DNA of 46,135 nt from an uncultured Blautia sp. (GCA_900541985.1 UQLX01000019.1:1-46135), one strand, 5' to 3'; positions 1 to 7,806 are shown, counted from the first letter of the stretch. A program made the numbers and translations. The notes: generated by a model from the sequence alone, not told the origin.

Positions 1-288
1 CTTATTCAATAAGGCTTTGAATAGGATTATTTATTTTGCAACTGTCAAACTCCCGAGGACTACGTCCCTGATTCTTTATTTCTTTATATTCAAAAACTCA
101 TTACAAAACCTCTACTCATCTCTCATGAAATCTGTTATCATAAATATATAAAGGAGGATCCCCTATATTATCACAAAAGACAAAGCACTGTTTAACGGAT
201 AAAATACAAACGAAGAACATTTTCTATATACCAAAGATCTTTTATGTACAGAAGACAGCTACAACAAACAAAGATAAGGATGTGCCAT

Positions 289-1128
289 ATGGGTAATACC
301 AGACATGAAGATGCTATTATGAAAATGGGCTTCAGTTATTTCCGCGATACAATCCTGAAGGTTCTGGGGATTGATTATCAATTTCTGGATCCCGGTCCTA
401 CAGAGCTGGTGGAACTGATCATTCAGTCCATGTATATGGATTTTACTTTCCTTACAGATCAGGATTTCTATATACATACGGAATTTCAGACCACCGACGG
501 CAAGGATCCTGATCTTCGCCGATTCCATGCCTATGATGCTGTTTTTTCCCACAATACAGGAAAAAATGTGATCACCTATGTAATTTTCTCAGGCGGGATC
601 ACTGAGGCAAAAACAGAACTGGACTGTGGGGACTTTACCTACCGCGTCCGTCCTGTTTTCCTCACCGGCAGGGATGCAGATCCTATCTTCCGACGCCTGC
701 ATGAAAAGCAGCAAAGCGGAGAACCTTTTACAGAAGAAGATTATGCAGATCTTTCCCTGACACCTCTGTTGTCAGGAAGCCGCAGCCGGAAGGATGCCAT
801 CCTGGATGCTCTTCTTCTGACAAAACCAGACAGAACCATCACTGCACAGAAAGCTGCCGCCGTTCTTTATACGATGGCTGATAAATTTCTTGACAATGAT
901 GACCTTAAACAGATTAAGGAGGTTGTAACCATGACCAGACTTGGACAGATGATTTTTGATGATGGACAGAAAGCCGGTATCCAGCAGGGGCAGACAGGTA
1001 TGCTCAAAAGCCTGATTCTGAAGAAGTTGCAGAAAAACACTCCCATCCCCACCATCGCACGAGAACTGGAAACAGACGAAGAGACAGTGCTGTCCATCAT
1101 CGCAGAGCTTCAGACAGTAGAAAAATAA
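289..1128 (+). CDS. Rpn-family PD-(D/E)XK nuclease/putative transposase
   Basis: About 279 residues. The N-terminal half carries the Rpn/PD-(D/E)XK pattern: HEDAIMKMGF near the start, then an acidic residue in MDFTFLTDQDF, followed by an E-x-Q core (HTEFQTT). The C-terminal part ends in a short Q/G-rich linker (DGQKAGIQQGQTG) and a helical tail ending ELETDEETVLSIIAEL. Rpn proteins are known as recombination-promoting nucleases and are usually found in several variable copies per genome; the gene at 12606-13610 is a second, different member. I chose the ATG at 289 because AAGGA lies about 8 nt upstream; ATGs at 244 and 280 are in frame but poorly placed. It stands alone, with no obvious operon partner. 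Nuclease activity is inferred from family only. Confidence 0.75.
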   Translation: MGNTRHEDAIMKMGFSYFRDTILKVLGIDYQFLDPGPTELVELIIQSMYMDFTFLTDQDFYIHTEFQTTDGKDPDLRRFHAYDAVFSHNTGKNVITYVIFSGGITEAKTELDCGDFTYRVRPVFLTGRDADPIFRRLHEKQQSGEPFTEEDYADLSLTPLLSGSRSRKDAILDALLLTKPDRTITAQKAAAVLYTMADKFLDNDDLKQIKEVVTMTRLGQMIFDDGQKAGIQQGQTGMLKSLILKKLQKNTPIPTIARELETDEETVLSIIAELQTVEK

Positions 1129-1239
1129 AAATGCCAGAGCCTTTAAAACCAAGAAGCGGCAGCCCAATGTCATTCATATTTGACACTCGGGAAAGGTAAC
1201 CTGATTTATATCTGTTTTCGGCTCACAAACAGCTCGTTT

Positions 1240-1624
1240 TTACGATGTCTTTTCCGCTTCGGAAACATTTTTTTGTTTCCACTGCCGGTATCTGCGTTTC
1301 TCTATTGTTGAAGCAATCGTTTCCAGAATCAGCGCCACTACAATAATCACCACTGCTGCGATCTTTCCGGTAACACTGGTAAAGATCTGTGCCGCACCGC
1401 CCACTTTCGGAATAGAACAGGTTACCTTTCCGATAAAATTGTCATATGGTACAGGATTCATGTCTTCCGGGGCTTCATTTTTTATATAAACCATACTTCC
1501 CACCGGAATAGACGGTTCCATACTTCCGCTGACCACAGAATAAATATGATATCCAAACAGTCTCGGAAGAGTCAGCGGAATGCAGAACACCACCAGCGCT
1601 GTCAGCATGATCGTTCCCAGCCAT
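1240..1624 (-). pseudogene. SipW-type signal peptidase I, internally deleted and 5' truncated
   Basis: The readable fragment begins inside the first membrane helix (LPRLFGYHIYSVVSG) and has the serine motif SGSMEPSIPVGS. It then runs directly into NEAPEDMNPVPYDNFIGKV, the segment that in SipW-type (ER-type) peptidases lies about 45-55 residues further on. The block that should contain the His general base and the TKGDA-type motif is therefore missing, although the frame is kept. The second membrane helix (IAAVVIIVVALILETIA) and a basic tail remain. The 5' end stops at about 1624, exactly where a transposase fragment on the other strand begins, so the first residues are lost. A functional peptidase is unlikely. 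The intact parent probably served secreted or sortase-linked proteins such as the neighbouring pilins, but that is inference. Confidence 0.7.
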
Positions 1625-1625
1625 G

Positions 1626-1968
1626 CACATTCAGCATCACACAGGTTATCGGTTTAACCAACGACGATGAGGTTTCAAAAGAATTTCGTCCGTATAAACA
1701 GATGATCGAACGTCTCAATCGCACCTACAAAGCCTCATACCGAATCACAAATGGATTTGATAATTATGAAGGCGCCAACTACGATTTAGCCTTATGGGTA
1801 GCTTACTATAACTTTTTGCGACCAAATAAGCACAATCATTATCAGGTTTTAAACAAAGTTGATATGCTCAATGGTGCCGATAACATGCCGGGTAAATGGC
1901 AGCTGCTTATCTTTTTAGGACAGCAGACCATCTTAAACCTTCAAGCCGAAGGCTCTAACTGTTCTTGA
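1626..1968 (+). pseudogene. C-terminal fragment of a DDE (rve/IS240-like) transposase
   Basis: The fragment reads SITQVIGLTNDDEVSKEF, then IERLNRTYKASYRITNGF and WVAYYNFLRPNKHNHY, ending LGQQTILNLQAEGSNCS. The IER.NRTYK...NGF and YNFLRP elements are the last part of an integrase-like DDE catalytic core, including the final acidic residue. Everything upstream (helix-turn-helix and the first two acidic residues) is missing, and the fragment abuts the truncated signal peptidase at about 1625. Downstream, TGTCAAG near 2017 and CTTGACA near 2110 lie in inverted orientation and could belong to the element end. I cannot assign an IS family with certainty. It cannot encode an active transposase. Confidence 0.65.
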
Positions 1969-2130
1969 GTTCTTCACCGTCGGTGATCTATATACAGCAG
2001 TTCTTTTGCGTGCTGTCAAGGGTGGCGTAAATCTACCTCAAACTGAAATATCTGCAATTTTCAAGGTTCATCTGAGCCTTTTTCTTTTCACTCAGTTTTT
2101 CATAACTCACTTGACACTACCTCAGGGCAT

Positions 2131-2167
2131 AAAAAAACGGCCTGCCCGGTTTGTTTGGGCAGGCCGC
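2131..2167 (-). terminator. Rho-independent terminator of the recombinase remnant
   Basis: A perfect 10-bp stem (cggcctgccc at 2138-2147 with gggcaggccg at 2157-2166) is followed on the minus strand by a run of seven T residues. It lies just after the truncated recombinase reading frame and probably belonged to that gene. Confidence 0.8.
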
Positions 2168-2169
2168 AG

Positions 2170-2514
2170 CTCGAACCGTTTTTCCTCCAACTTGCCCATG
2201 GCATAGGTTTCATACAGCTTTTTAATCAGCACATCCAACTCGGCGCTGCGCCTGCGCTCTTTGGCGACCTTGCGTTTCAGCTCCTTTGCCGCTTCCTGCT
2301 GGCGAACCTGTGAAATGCTGCGAACTTTCTGAACAAATTCCTCCTTGTTCTGGATGGCATAGCTGGCGGTGGTATCTGTCCGGCGTACCGTCCGCTTCAC
2401 CTGCTGGGTCAGCTTCCAGGTTTCCGGGTCAACAATGGCCTCGTGGGTGTTCTCAAAAATCAGCCAGTCGGACGGGTCATTTTTTACCCGCTTATCCCGA
2501 TAGGACTTCTTGGA
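2170..2514 (-). pseudogene. TnpX-like large serine recombinase, C-terminal fragment
   Basis: Read on the minus strand, the frame is open from about 2514. It contains RVKNDPSDWLIFENTHEAIVD, then KLTQQVKRTVRR and the coiled-coil stretch RQQEAAKELKRKVAKERRRSAEL, followed by LIKKLYETYAMGKLEEKRFE. This is the zinc-ribbon-proximal to coiled-coil part of clostridial Tn4451/TnpX-type recombinases (DUF4368-like region). The catalytic N-terminal domain is absent, and the C-terminus diverges after KRFE into the terminator hairpin. It is therefore truncated at both ends. The junction near 2515 joins it to a RhuM fragment on the opposite strand. Confidence 0.7.
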
Positions 2515-2516
2515 AG

Positions 2517-3117
2517 AACGGATTCAGTTGTTTCCAAAATGGAAACAACTGCGGCGGACGGGAAACGGTATCAGACCAACTATTATAATCTGGATGCCAT
2601 TATCGCTGTGGGGTATCGTGTGAACTCCAAAAAGGCGACCATATTCCGCATTTGGGCGAACCGGGTGTTAAAAGAGTTCATCATCAAAGGCTATGTGATG
2701 GATGACGCACGGCTGCGTGAGCCGGAGAACTTTTTCGGCAAGGATTATTTCGAGGAACAGCTGGAGCGTATCCGGGACATCCGGGCCAGCGAGAGAAGAT
2801 TTTACCAGAAAATCACGGACATCTATTCCCAGTGCAGCGCCGACTACGATGTGGAAAGCCCCATCACAAAGGAGTTTTTCGCCACGGTGCAGAACAAGCT
2901 CCACTATGCAGTCACCCATCATACCGCCGCTGAGATCGTATACGGCCGTGCCGACAGCACCAAACCCAACATGGGGCTGACCACATGGAAAAACGCCCCC
3001 AAAGGCCGCATCCGCAAATCGGATGTCACCGTTGCCAAAAACTATCTGAATGAAACGGAAATGCGAAACCTGAACGAGATCGTCACCATGTACCTGGACT
3101 ATGCGGAACGGCAGCCC
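2517..3117 (+). pseudogene. RhuM-family protein, truncated at both ends
   Basis: The reading frame shows YNLDAIIAVGYRVNSKKATI, FRIWANRVLKEFIIKGYVMD, a long helical segment DYFEEQLERIRDIRASERRF and the AVTHHTAAEIVYGRAD block. These are hallmarks of the RhuM family (first described in a Salmonella pathogenicity island, molecular function unknown, common in mobile DNA). The N-terminal helix-turn-helix-like part (roughly 60 residues) is missing. The C-terminus stops after LDYAERQ, where the DUF6809 fragment of the other strand begins. A small palindrome (gttgtttccaaaatggaaacaac) lies at the 5' junction near 2528-2550. It cannot be a full product. Confidence 0.7.
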
Positions 3118-3342
3118 CGCCGAAAAGCCATACTTGAAGTGACTCCCGCTTTCCTCGCACTGGGCGATAGCGTTCTGCGCCCGGAGTTCCTCCACCAGAG
3201 CATAGTCCTCTTTGCTGAGCCGCCGGGATAGCTGCTCCATCAACGCCGCACAGGTTTGGACTGCCTTGCGGTATTCCGGGGACGTGGGAACGACTGTTTC
3301 ACAGGGATAAAACTCTCCGTTATACATGGCTTTTAAAATCAT
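3117..3342 (-). pseudogene. DUF6809-like small mobile-element protein, 3' truncated
   Basis: It starts with MILKAMYNGEFYPCETVVP and continues through MEQLSRRLSKEDYALVEEL to HFKYGFSAG. At that point the sequence changes to the antisense of RhuM, so the natural end is lost. The N-terminus looks like the small DUF6809-type proteins usually found beside TnpV in clostridial transposons; that family name is from memory. Its ATG lies 13 nt after the original stop of the TnpV gene, so the two formed an operon. Function unknown. Confidence 0.55.
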
Positions 3343-3355
3343 TGCGTTCCCTCCC

Positions 3356-3732
3356 TCAACAGTAGATCAGCTCAGCCAGGACAACTTCCTCGGCCCTGTT
3401 GTGGATGGAGTTCATGGAGCGCAAAATCCCAACTTTTGGATTTTGCCGACCCATGCCATCTGGTCGGCAGCTTTCAGGGCTTCTGTGACGCCCTCTTGCT
3501 GCATCATGGCTTTTTCAATGATTTCCAGCCGCTCCTGGCAGGCGATGTCGATTTCCTCCAAGTGAGGAAACAGCTTTTCGGTGACAATGAGATCGGTATA
3601 CAGAATGGGTCGGTGTTCTTTTAAGTAGGCACGGCGCAACCGGCCATATTTCCCGATATGGTACTCTTTGGTGTCCGATAACACAAGATCGGGAATGAGA
3701 TAGTCGCCGCATTTGGTGTAAGTCAGTTCCAT
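3356..3732 (-). pseudogene. tnpV: TnpV (Tn4451-type) with a 26-bp palindromic insertion
   Basis: The sequence MELTYTKCGDYLIPDLVL, YLKEHRPILYTDLI, FPHLEEIDIACQERLEIIEK and ALKAADQMAWVG is characteristic of TnpV, a small transposon-encoded protein of unknown function from Tn4451-type elements. The ATG at 3732 has AAAGGAG about 9 nt upstream. After AWVG the frame reads IQKLGFCAP and stops near 3412. If 26 bp around 3421-3446 are removed, the frame resumes as SMNSIHNRAEEVVLAELIYC with a stop at 3356-3358, the expected C-terminus. The inserted block contains perfect 9-bp inverted arms (gcaaaatcc / ggattttgc). The protein is therefore frameshifted about 20 residues from its end. Confidence 0.7.
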
Positions 3733-3836
3733 ACAAGGCTCCTTTCGTGGGAATATGTGATTGACAGTTACGGCAGGTTTGAGGGCATCCCTCCTTTATC
3801 ATAACTGCCTTTCATTCGCCACAAATGAGCCGCCAG

Positions 3837-4205
3837 TCATGATGTAATGTTTTTTGGTGTAATCCACCCTCTATACATTACATCATGATTTGCGATACTG
3901 TTACTGTCTATCCTCCTTCGGTTGTTGGTCAGCCGACAGTACCGTTGTGCATACCCGCTGCGGGCTTCGGCAGCATCTTCAATGTTCTCGTACGTGCCGA
4001 GGAAATATTGCTTTTTCTGGAGCATCCACAGAAGTTCCTGCCACCTGGGTCAGGAATGATTGCAGGCTCTTGTCATGTTCCTTCTTTTGACATCCGCAGC
4101 TTTTCATGTTGCAGTGGACAAGATTGTTATATGCTACATCAATTTCGTTGCCGCAATCACAGCGACAGTGCCATTTTCTTTCACCCTTTGATGTTTTCTC
4201 ATTGA
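3837..4205 (-). pseudogene. AP2/zinc-finger-type mobile-element protein, deleted and frameshifted
   Basis: On the minus strand one frame reads WHCRCDCGNEIDVAYNNLVHC, then MKSCGCQKKEHDKSLQSFLT and QVAGTSVDA. A second frame, entered at about 4022, reads LQKKQYFLGTYENIEDAAEAR. In intact homologues of this type a cysteine-rich segment (CxC...CGC) is followed by a linker and then by the AP2-like DNA-binding element KKYFLGTYxxxEDAA. The two halves are both present, but about 30 codons and the reading frame between them are lost. The gene starts beyond the pilus-operon terminator, so its 5' end is also missing. It may have been a DNA-binding protein of the same mobile element as TnpV. Confidence 0.6.
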
Positions 4206-4226
4206 TCTTCTCCTTACAACATGCAG

Positions 4227-4270
4227 AAAACCCCACCCCGACGCTCCAACAGCGCCACGGATGGGGTTGC
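4227..4270 (-). terminator. Terminator of the pilus operon
   Basis: A stem (aacccca at 4229-4235 with tggggtt at 4262-4268) with an inner GC-rich part is followed by TTTTC on the minus strand. It lies just downstream of the last pilus gene (stop at 4277). Confidence 0.65.
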
Positions 4271-4276
4271 TATAAC

Positions 4277-4939
4277 TTATTCTTCCGCTTTTTTGCTCTT
4301 GCGGGTCAAAAACAGGAAGACGATCACACCCAGGCTGACCGCAATCAGCACCGCATAGAGAACAGGCGTGGACTCATCTCCGGTTTTCGGAGCATGAGGA
4401 TAAGTAGGCGTGGACTCATCTCCGGTTCTCGGAGTATCAGGATCAGTAGGCGTAGGCTTTACAGTCTCGTACTCATTATCAAACTCAGCGCCGGGCAGCT
4501 TATTGCCCTCAGAATCCGGATACAGTACCGCCGTAGCTTCCAGACCGCTGCCGTCCTCGGCGTTGGTGATATAGACCGTCAGAGCATATACCGTATCGTC
4601 ATAGGTGCATTTCTTGTTGTTTCCAGCTAACTGATAAATGGTGTAGGTGTAAACGCCTACCCTGTTATAGGTGATAGTCGGAAAGTTTTTCGTATCCGCT
4701 CCGGTTATCATCATGGTGTAGATATCACCAACAGAGTCCTCCGGCATAGGGTAGGAAGCGTTATCCGCTCTCAGCTTGATTGTGAAATCCTCTGCCGGTT
4801 TAGGCAGGGTTCCGGAAAGGGAAACAGTCACCGGAATAGAAACTCCGGGATTTTCCGCTGCAAAGGCTGGTACGGTCATGGTCATCATGCACATCACCGC
4901 CATCACTGTTCCTAAAATGATACTCATCCATCTTTTCAT
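4277..4939 (-). CDS. Base (minor) pilin with isopeptide-type domain and xPxTG wall signal
   Basis: 220 residues. A signal peptide ends at about residue 27 (VPAFA). It is followed by one FctA/Spy0128-like pilin domain (VTVSLSGTLPKPAEDFTIKL, then YTYTIYQLAGN and YALTVYITNAEDG). The C-terminus has a wall-sorting signal: APKTG at residues 183-187, a hydrophobic stretch VLYAVLIAVSLGVIVFLFL and the basic tail RKSKK. A near copy of the motif, TPRTGDESTP, sits 14 residues earlier. Its position after the sortase and its LPXTG-like motif differ from the backbone and tip proteins of the operon, so I infer that it is the base pilin, handed to the housekeeping sortase for anchoring (the role of FctB in streptococci). 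The ATG lies 1 nt after the sortase stop, with AGGAGG inside the sortase gene, so the two are translationally coupled. Confidence 0.75.
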   Translation of the reverse strand: MKRWMSIILGTVMAVMCMMTMTVPAFAAENPGVSIPVTVSLSGTLPKPAEDFTIKLRADNASYPMPEDSVGDIYTMMITGADTKNFPTITYNRVGVYTYTIYQLAGNNKKCTYDDTVYALTVYITNAEDGSGLEATAVLYPDSEGNKLPGAEFDNEYETVKPTPTDPDTPRTGDESTPTYPHAPKTGDESTPVLYAVLIAVSLGVIVFLFLTRKSKKAEE

Positions 4940-4940
4940 A

Positions 4941-5714
4941 TTAGCTTTCCTCCTGATCCGCTGCCTGGTAGGGTTCCATCACAGCCAGAATGATTGTTCT
5001 TGCATCGGTAGATTCCGTAGAACAGGTGGAGAGGGCCAGAACCTGTGGTTTATCCATCTGCTCCAATTTATTTATTGTTTCCTCACGCAGATGAAGACTA
5101 TTGTCTTTTGCGTAAGAAAGCAGTCCATCTATATCAGTCTGCCACTGTTCCGGGTCGAAGATCGCATCTTCTCCCGCATCTATCAGCAAGCAGGCAAAAA
5201 TTTCAAGGTTATAGGCGTTGCCCGGCAGAATCAGCATTCCGGTGGTGTTTTCATCGAAGAATGTCTGATCTTTATATAAATCAAGATCACCAAACATTCC
5301 GCTGTTTTCCATATGATGGCCATACAGCAGAGAATAGGCATCGGAGAAGTCCCGCTCATTGCGGGTATCCAGATAAATACTTCCGGCAAGAGCAAAGTTG
5401 CCGTATACATCCTTATTGATGTAAGTCAGGTTTGTACTGCCTTGCAGCACGGGGTAATCAATTCTCGTATTGTCCAGCGATACCCATGCACAGACATCAG
5501 GGTTGATCGCCAGCAGCTCCTCAAAGGAAGCTCCGCCATCTTCTTCCACGGCGGGTTTGATTTTCAACATATCCGCCTGCACATCCCTGGCGGCAGAGTA
5601 GACCCGATTGTTATCCCATAACGCATAGGCCGCATAAATGCCTGCCACGCAAAGGCAGAGGACAACGATCAGATTTACCAAAGAGTTTGCGGCCTTTAGA
5701 AACCATCTCGACAT
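4941..5714 (-). CDS. Class B sortase, pilus polymerase
   Basis: 257 residues with an N-terminal membrane anchor at about 10-32. The catalytic residues are visible: His133 in YGHHM, Cys231 in ALSTCS and Arg239 in TDARTIILA. The region CAWVSLDNTRIDYPVLQG is the usual sortase N-terminal signature. Class B sortases act as pilus polymerases in the FctA/Spy0128 type of locus, joining backbone subunits through a sorting motif and a pilin lysine. The genes on both sides encode pilins. The sequence between it and the backbone gene holds a 9-bp hairpin (5768-5791) that may lower sortase expression relative to pilin. The start at 5714 is the only well-placed ATG before the membrane segment. Confidence 0.9.
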   Translation of the reverse strand: MSRWFLKAANSLVNLIVVLCLCVAGIYAAYALWDNNRVYSAARDVQADMLKIKPAVEEDGGASFEELLAINPDVCAWVSLDNTRIDYPVLQGSTNLTYINKDVYGNFALAGSIYLDTRNERDFSDAYSLLYGHHMENSGMFGDLDLYKDQTFFDENTTGMLILPGNAYNLEIFACLLIDAGEDAIFDPEQWQTDIDGLLSYAKDNSLHLREETINKLEQMDKPQVLALSTCSTESTDARTIILAVMEPYQAADQEES

Positions 5715-5767
5715 TTTATTTTCGGGGCGAAATGTGCCGCACTCCTTTCAATGATTCCTTTCGGAAG

Positions 5768-5791
5768 GTCTGGGGCGTTGCCGCCCCAGAC
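5768..5791 (-). promoter_or_regulatory. Intra-operon hairpin between backbone pilin and sortase
   Basis: A perfect 9-bp stem (gtctggggc with gccccagac) with a 6-nt loop lies in the 116-bp gap between the backbone pilin stop and the sortase start. No T-run follows on the minus strand. It is more likely a partial attenuator or an mRNA 3'-end stabilizer for the abundant pilin message than a full terminator. Function is inferred. Confidence 0.55.
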
Positions 5792-5830
5792 ACCGAAAAG
5801 GGTTCTTAGAAAAATTCTGCTTCGTTCAGA

Positions 5831-6826
5831 TTAGTTCTCACGCATCATGCGCTTCTTGGAGAAGAACACGAACAGACCCATGCAGGCAACAGCCAGCAGC
5901 AGGATGTAAGGCATGGAGTCCATGTTGATACCTGTGTCGATCGCACTGGTCAGAGTATTGGTCCATACATCTTGATCAACATCACCGCCACTGATAGTAC
6001 CGTCAGCTTTAGTGGTATTTTCCTTGGTGTAGCCATCTTCATTTTCGCTTACAGTATAGGTGGTGCCGACAGGAATATTGGTGAATGTTGCAGTTTCGTC
6101 ATCACCCAGATTAAACACGATAGTGTAAGTACCATCTTCGTTTTTAGTAGCTTCGTACTGACGGTTAGTGGAAGCAGCATCGTTGGCGATCTGAACAGTA
6201 GTATTAAACGCAGTGCCTTCAGCAGGAGTGAACACAACAGTAAACTGGAACTTCTTAGACATATCGGCCATGTTACCCTCAATCTGCTTGGTAACGCTTA
6301 ATTGACCGGCATTATAGCTATTGGTGATTTTGCCTGTCTTTTTACCGGTAGCGGTTTCGTAGTGGATAGCTGCAACATAGCGCTTGGTGCTGGACTCATC
6401 ACGCAGAATGGTAACAACCAGATAAACAGGCTCTCTGTTGTAGGTGGTACCGGCAGTCTTGGTGGTAGGAACAGCCTCAGTAATCTTATAGGTGTATACA
6501 CCCAGTGCAACCCCATCATAGTTGGAGATATCAACAGACACAGCAGCATTGTTAGTTGTAGACAGATCACTGGTAAATACAGCATCGCCCAGGGTTACTG
6601 TCGGGTAAGTAGAAACAGTTTCAATCTCACCTTCATTGTTCTTGAAGCTCTGATATTCAACATTGAAATCAAAGGTTTCTGCGGGAGCGGTGCCGTTGGT
6701 AACGACATACTCTTTGGTGAAAGAGGTGCTCTTATCAAGGTAATCGTCGTAGCCATCGGCGAAAGCAACGGTGCTCATGCTCAGGACAAGAACCAGAGCC
6801 AGAGCGAGAGAAAGAATTTTCTTCAT
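5831..6826 (-). CDS. Major (backbone) pilin, FctA/Spy0128-like
   Basis: 331 residues. A signal peptide ends near residue 23 (STVAFA). The first domain (KEYVVTNGTAPAETFDFNVEY to KKTGKITNSY) is an FctA/Spy0128-type isopeptide pilin domain. A second Ig-like domain starts at LSVTKQIEGNM, like the DUF7601-type domains of clostridial surface proteins. The C-terminus has the sorting element AIDTGINMDSMPYILLL, a membrane segment and the tail KKRMMREN. The motif (I/V)DTG(I/V) is shared with the tip protein but not with the base pilin. A strong AGGAGG precedes the ATG at 6826, and a small hairpin (6868-6893) sits in the leader, consistent with high expression. Its position between the SipA-like gene and the sortase matches fctA in streptococcal FCT loci. 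Confidence 0.85.
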   Translation of the reverse strand: MKKILSLALALVLVLSMSTVAFADGYDDYLDKSTSFTKEYVVTNGTAPAETFDFNVEYQSFKNNEGEIETVSTYPTVTLGDAVFTSDLSTTNNAAVSVDISNYDGVALGVYTYKITEAVPTTKTAGTTYNREPVYLVVTILRDESSTKRYVAAIHYETATGKKTGKITNSYNAGQLSVTKQIEGNMADMSKKFQFTVVFTPAEGTAFNTTVQIANDAASTNRQYEATKNEDGTYTIVFNLGDDETATFTNIPVGTTYTVSENEDGYTKENTTKADGTISGGDVDQDVWTNTLTSAIDTGINMDSMPYILLLAVACMGLFVFFSKKRMMREN

Positions 6827-6867
6827 GTGGATAACCTCCTATTTTTTTTCATTGTTTGATTGTATGT

Positions 6868-6893
6868 AATGATTTTTGATGAGCAAAATCATT
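6868..6893 (-). promoter_or_regulatory. Leader hairpin upstream of the backbone pilin
   Basis: AATGATTTT and AAAATCATT form a perfect 9-bp AT-rich stem with an 8-nt loop, about 40 nt before the pilin start codon. It could stabilize or process the pilin message. There is no T-run, so a terminator is unlikely. Confidence 0.4.
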
Positions 6894-6912
6894 GCACCTG
6901 ATTATCATGGGA

Positions 6913-7464
6913 CTATAAGCCCCGTCTGCGGAGAATGGTAATGACTTTACCCTGTACATTCTCCATGGGGATCGAGCCGAAATCCCGGCTGTCCTCCGTC
7001 TGTGTCCGGTAATCACCAAGGATGAACACCTGGCCTTCCGGAACCTTGTAGGGATATTCCATCCCTTCCTTTGCGTAGGTGGGATACATGATCTCACCTG
7101 ACTGAGCTGTTCCGTTTACCAGCAGTGTGCCGCTTTCATCCAGCGTCACAACATCGGTAGCTCTGGCAGCGATGCGTCCGATATGGGGTTCTCCATCTGC
7201 GGTATAGACAACCACATCGTTCTTGGCGTATTCCTGCTGGAGCCGGAAGCCGATGATGAGATCGCCATCCTTTACAGCGGGGAACATATCGTTGCCACTG
7301 ACCTGGGTAATGAGAAACACATAGGAAAACAATACCCAACCTGCCAGTACAAGGAACAGAATCCGGAACAATAGGCTGACATAACCCTGCTGATCCAGCA
7401 CACGGTTTCTGCGATCAGTGATGATACTTTCATTTGTTACTTGCTTATTACGGATAGTCTTCAT
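6913..7464 (-). CDS. sipA: SipA-like signal-peptidase homologue without catalytic dyad, pilus chaperone
   Basis: 183 residues from the ATG at 7464. One membrane helix lies at about 30-53, followed by the signal peptidase I fold. The motif that should read SGxSMxP is S56-G-N-D-M-F-P, so Asp59 replaces the nucleophilic Ser. The box that should read (V/I)KR(V/I) is HIGRI, so Gly96 replaces the catalytic Lys. The later box GDYRTQTEDSRDFGSI is well kept. In Streptococcus pyogenes FCT pilus loci, SipA/LepA likewise lacks the Ser/Lys pair and is needed for pilus polymerization without acting as a protease. Gene position, just before the backbone pilin, is the same here. An upstream ATG at 7578 is in frame but would overlap the preceding gene by 130 bp; I prefer 7464, which gives a 17-bp overlap and has an AAGGG-like site. 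Confidence 0.85.
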   Translation of the reverse strand: MKTIRNKQVTNESIITDRRNRVLDQQGYVSLLFRILFLVLAGWVLFSYVFLITQVSGNDMFPAVKDGDLIIGFRLQQEYAKNDVVVYTADGEPHIGRIAARATDVVTLDESGTLLVNGTAQSGEIMYPTYAKEGMEYPYKVPEGQVFILGDYRTQTEDSRDFGSIPMENVQGKVITILRRRGL

Positions 7465-7789
7465 CACCGACCCTTCCGTGTTCTGCGGAATCTGCGAGAT
7501 AACGCTGCCTTGCCGAGCTGGTACGCTCTGCAAGCAGGGCGTCGTACCTTGCTCTTTCGGCGGACAATGCCGCTTCATAAAGCTTGTTCAGTTCCGCTAT
7601 TTTCTTCCACACATCCGCTTCATTCACTCCACCGAAGATGGTTTTCTTGAAGCGAACCTGTTTCAGCCACTTCTGGATGCGTTCCTGCTCATGATTGAGC
7701 GGTTCAGCAAAGCCGGAATCCGGTCTGCCGCGCACCTGATTCTTTTTTGTCACGCCCTTATTGGACGATGAGTGATACTTTCCTGCCAT
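7448..7789 (-). CDS. Small coiled-coil protein inside the pilus operon, function unknown
   Basis: 113 residues, no signal peptide or membrane segment. The N-terminus is basic (MAGKYHSSSNKGVTKKNQ). The middle is helical and charged (EQERIQKWLKQVRFKKTIFG), followed by a predicted coiled coil (WKKIAELNKLYEAALSAERA). The ATG at 7789 has GGAGG about 8 nt upstream and lies 17 nt after the tip adhesin stop. It overlaps the SipA-like gene, so it is a real member of the operon by spacing. I do not recognise the family, and the classical streptococcal pilus loci have no such gene at this position. It could be a cytoplasmic assembly or regulatory factor. Confidence 0.65.
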   Translation of the reverse strand: MAGKYHSSSNKGVTKKNQVRGRPDSGFAEPLNHEQERIQKWLKQVRFKKTIFGGVNEADVWKKIAELNKLYEAALSAERARYDALLAERTSSARQRYLADSAEHGRVGDEDYP

Positions 7790-7806
7790 TGCTGTATTCC
7801 TCCGAT

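Noticed and set aside
2443..2520. Upstream part of the RhuM open frame as its true N-terminus
   Set aside because: This part is antisense to the TnpX-like recombinase fragment; the RhuM similarity begins only after about 2517.
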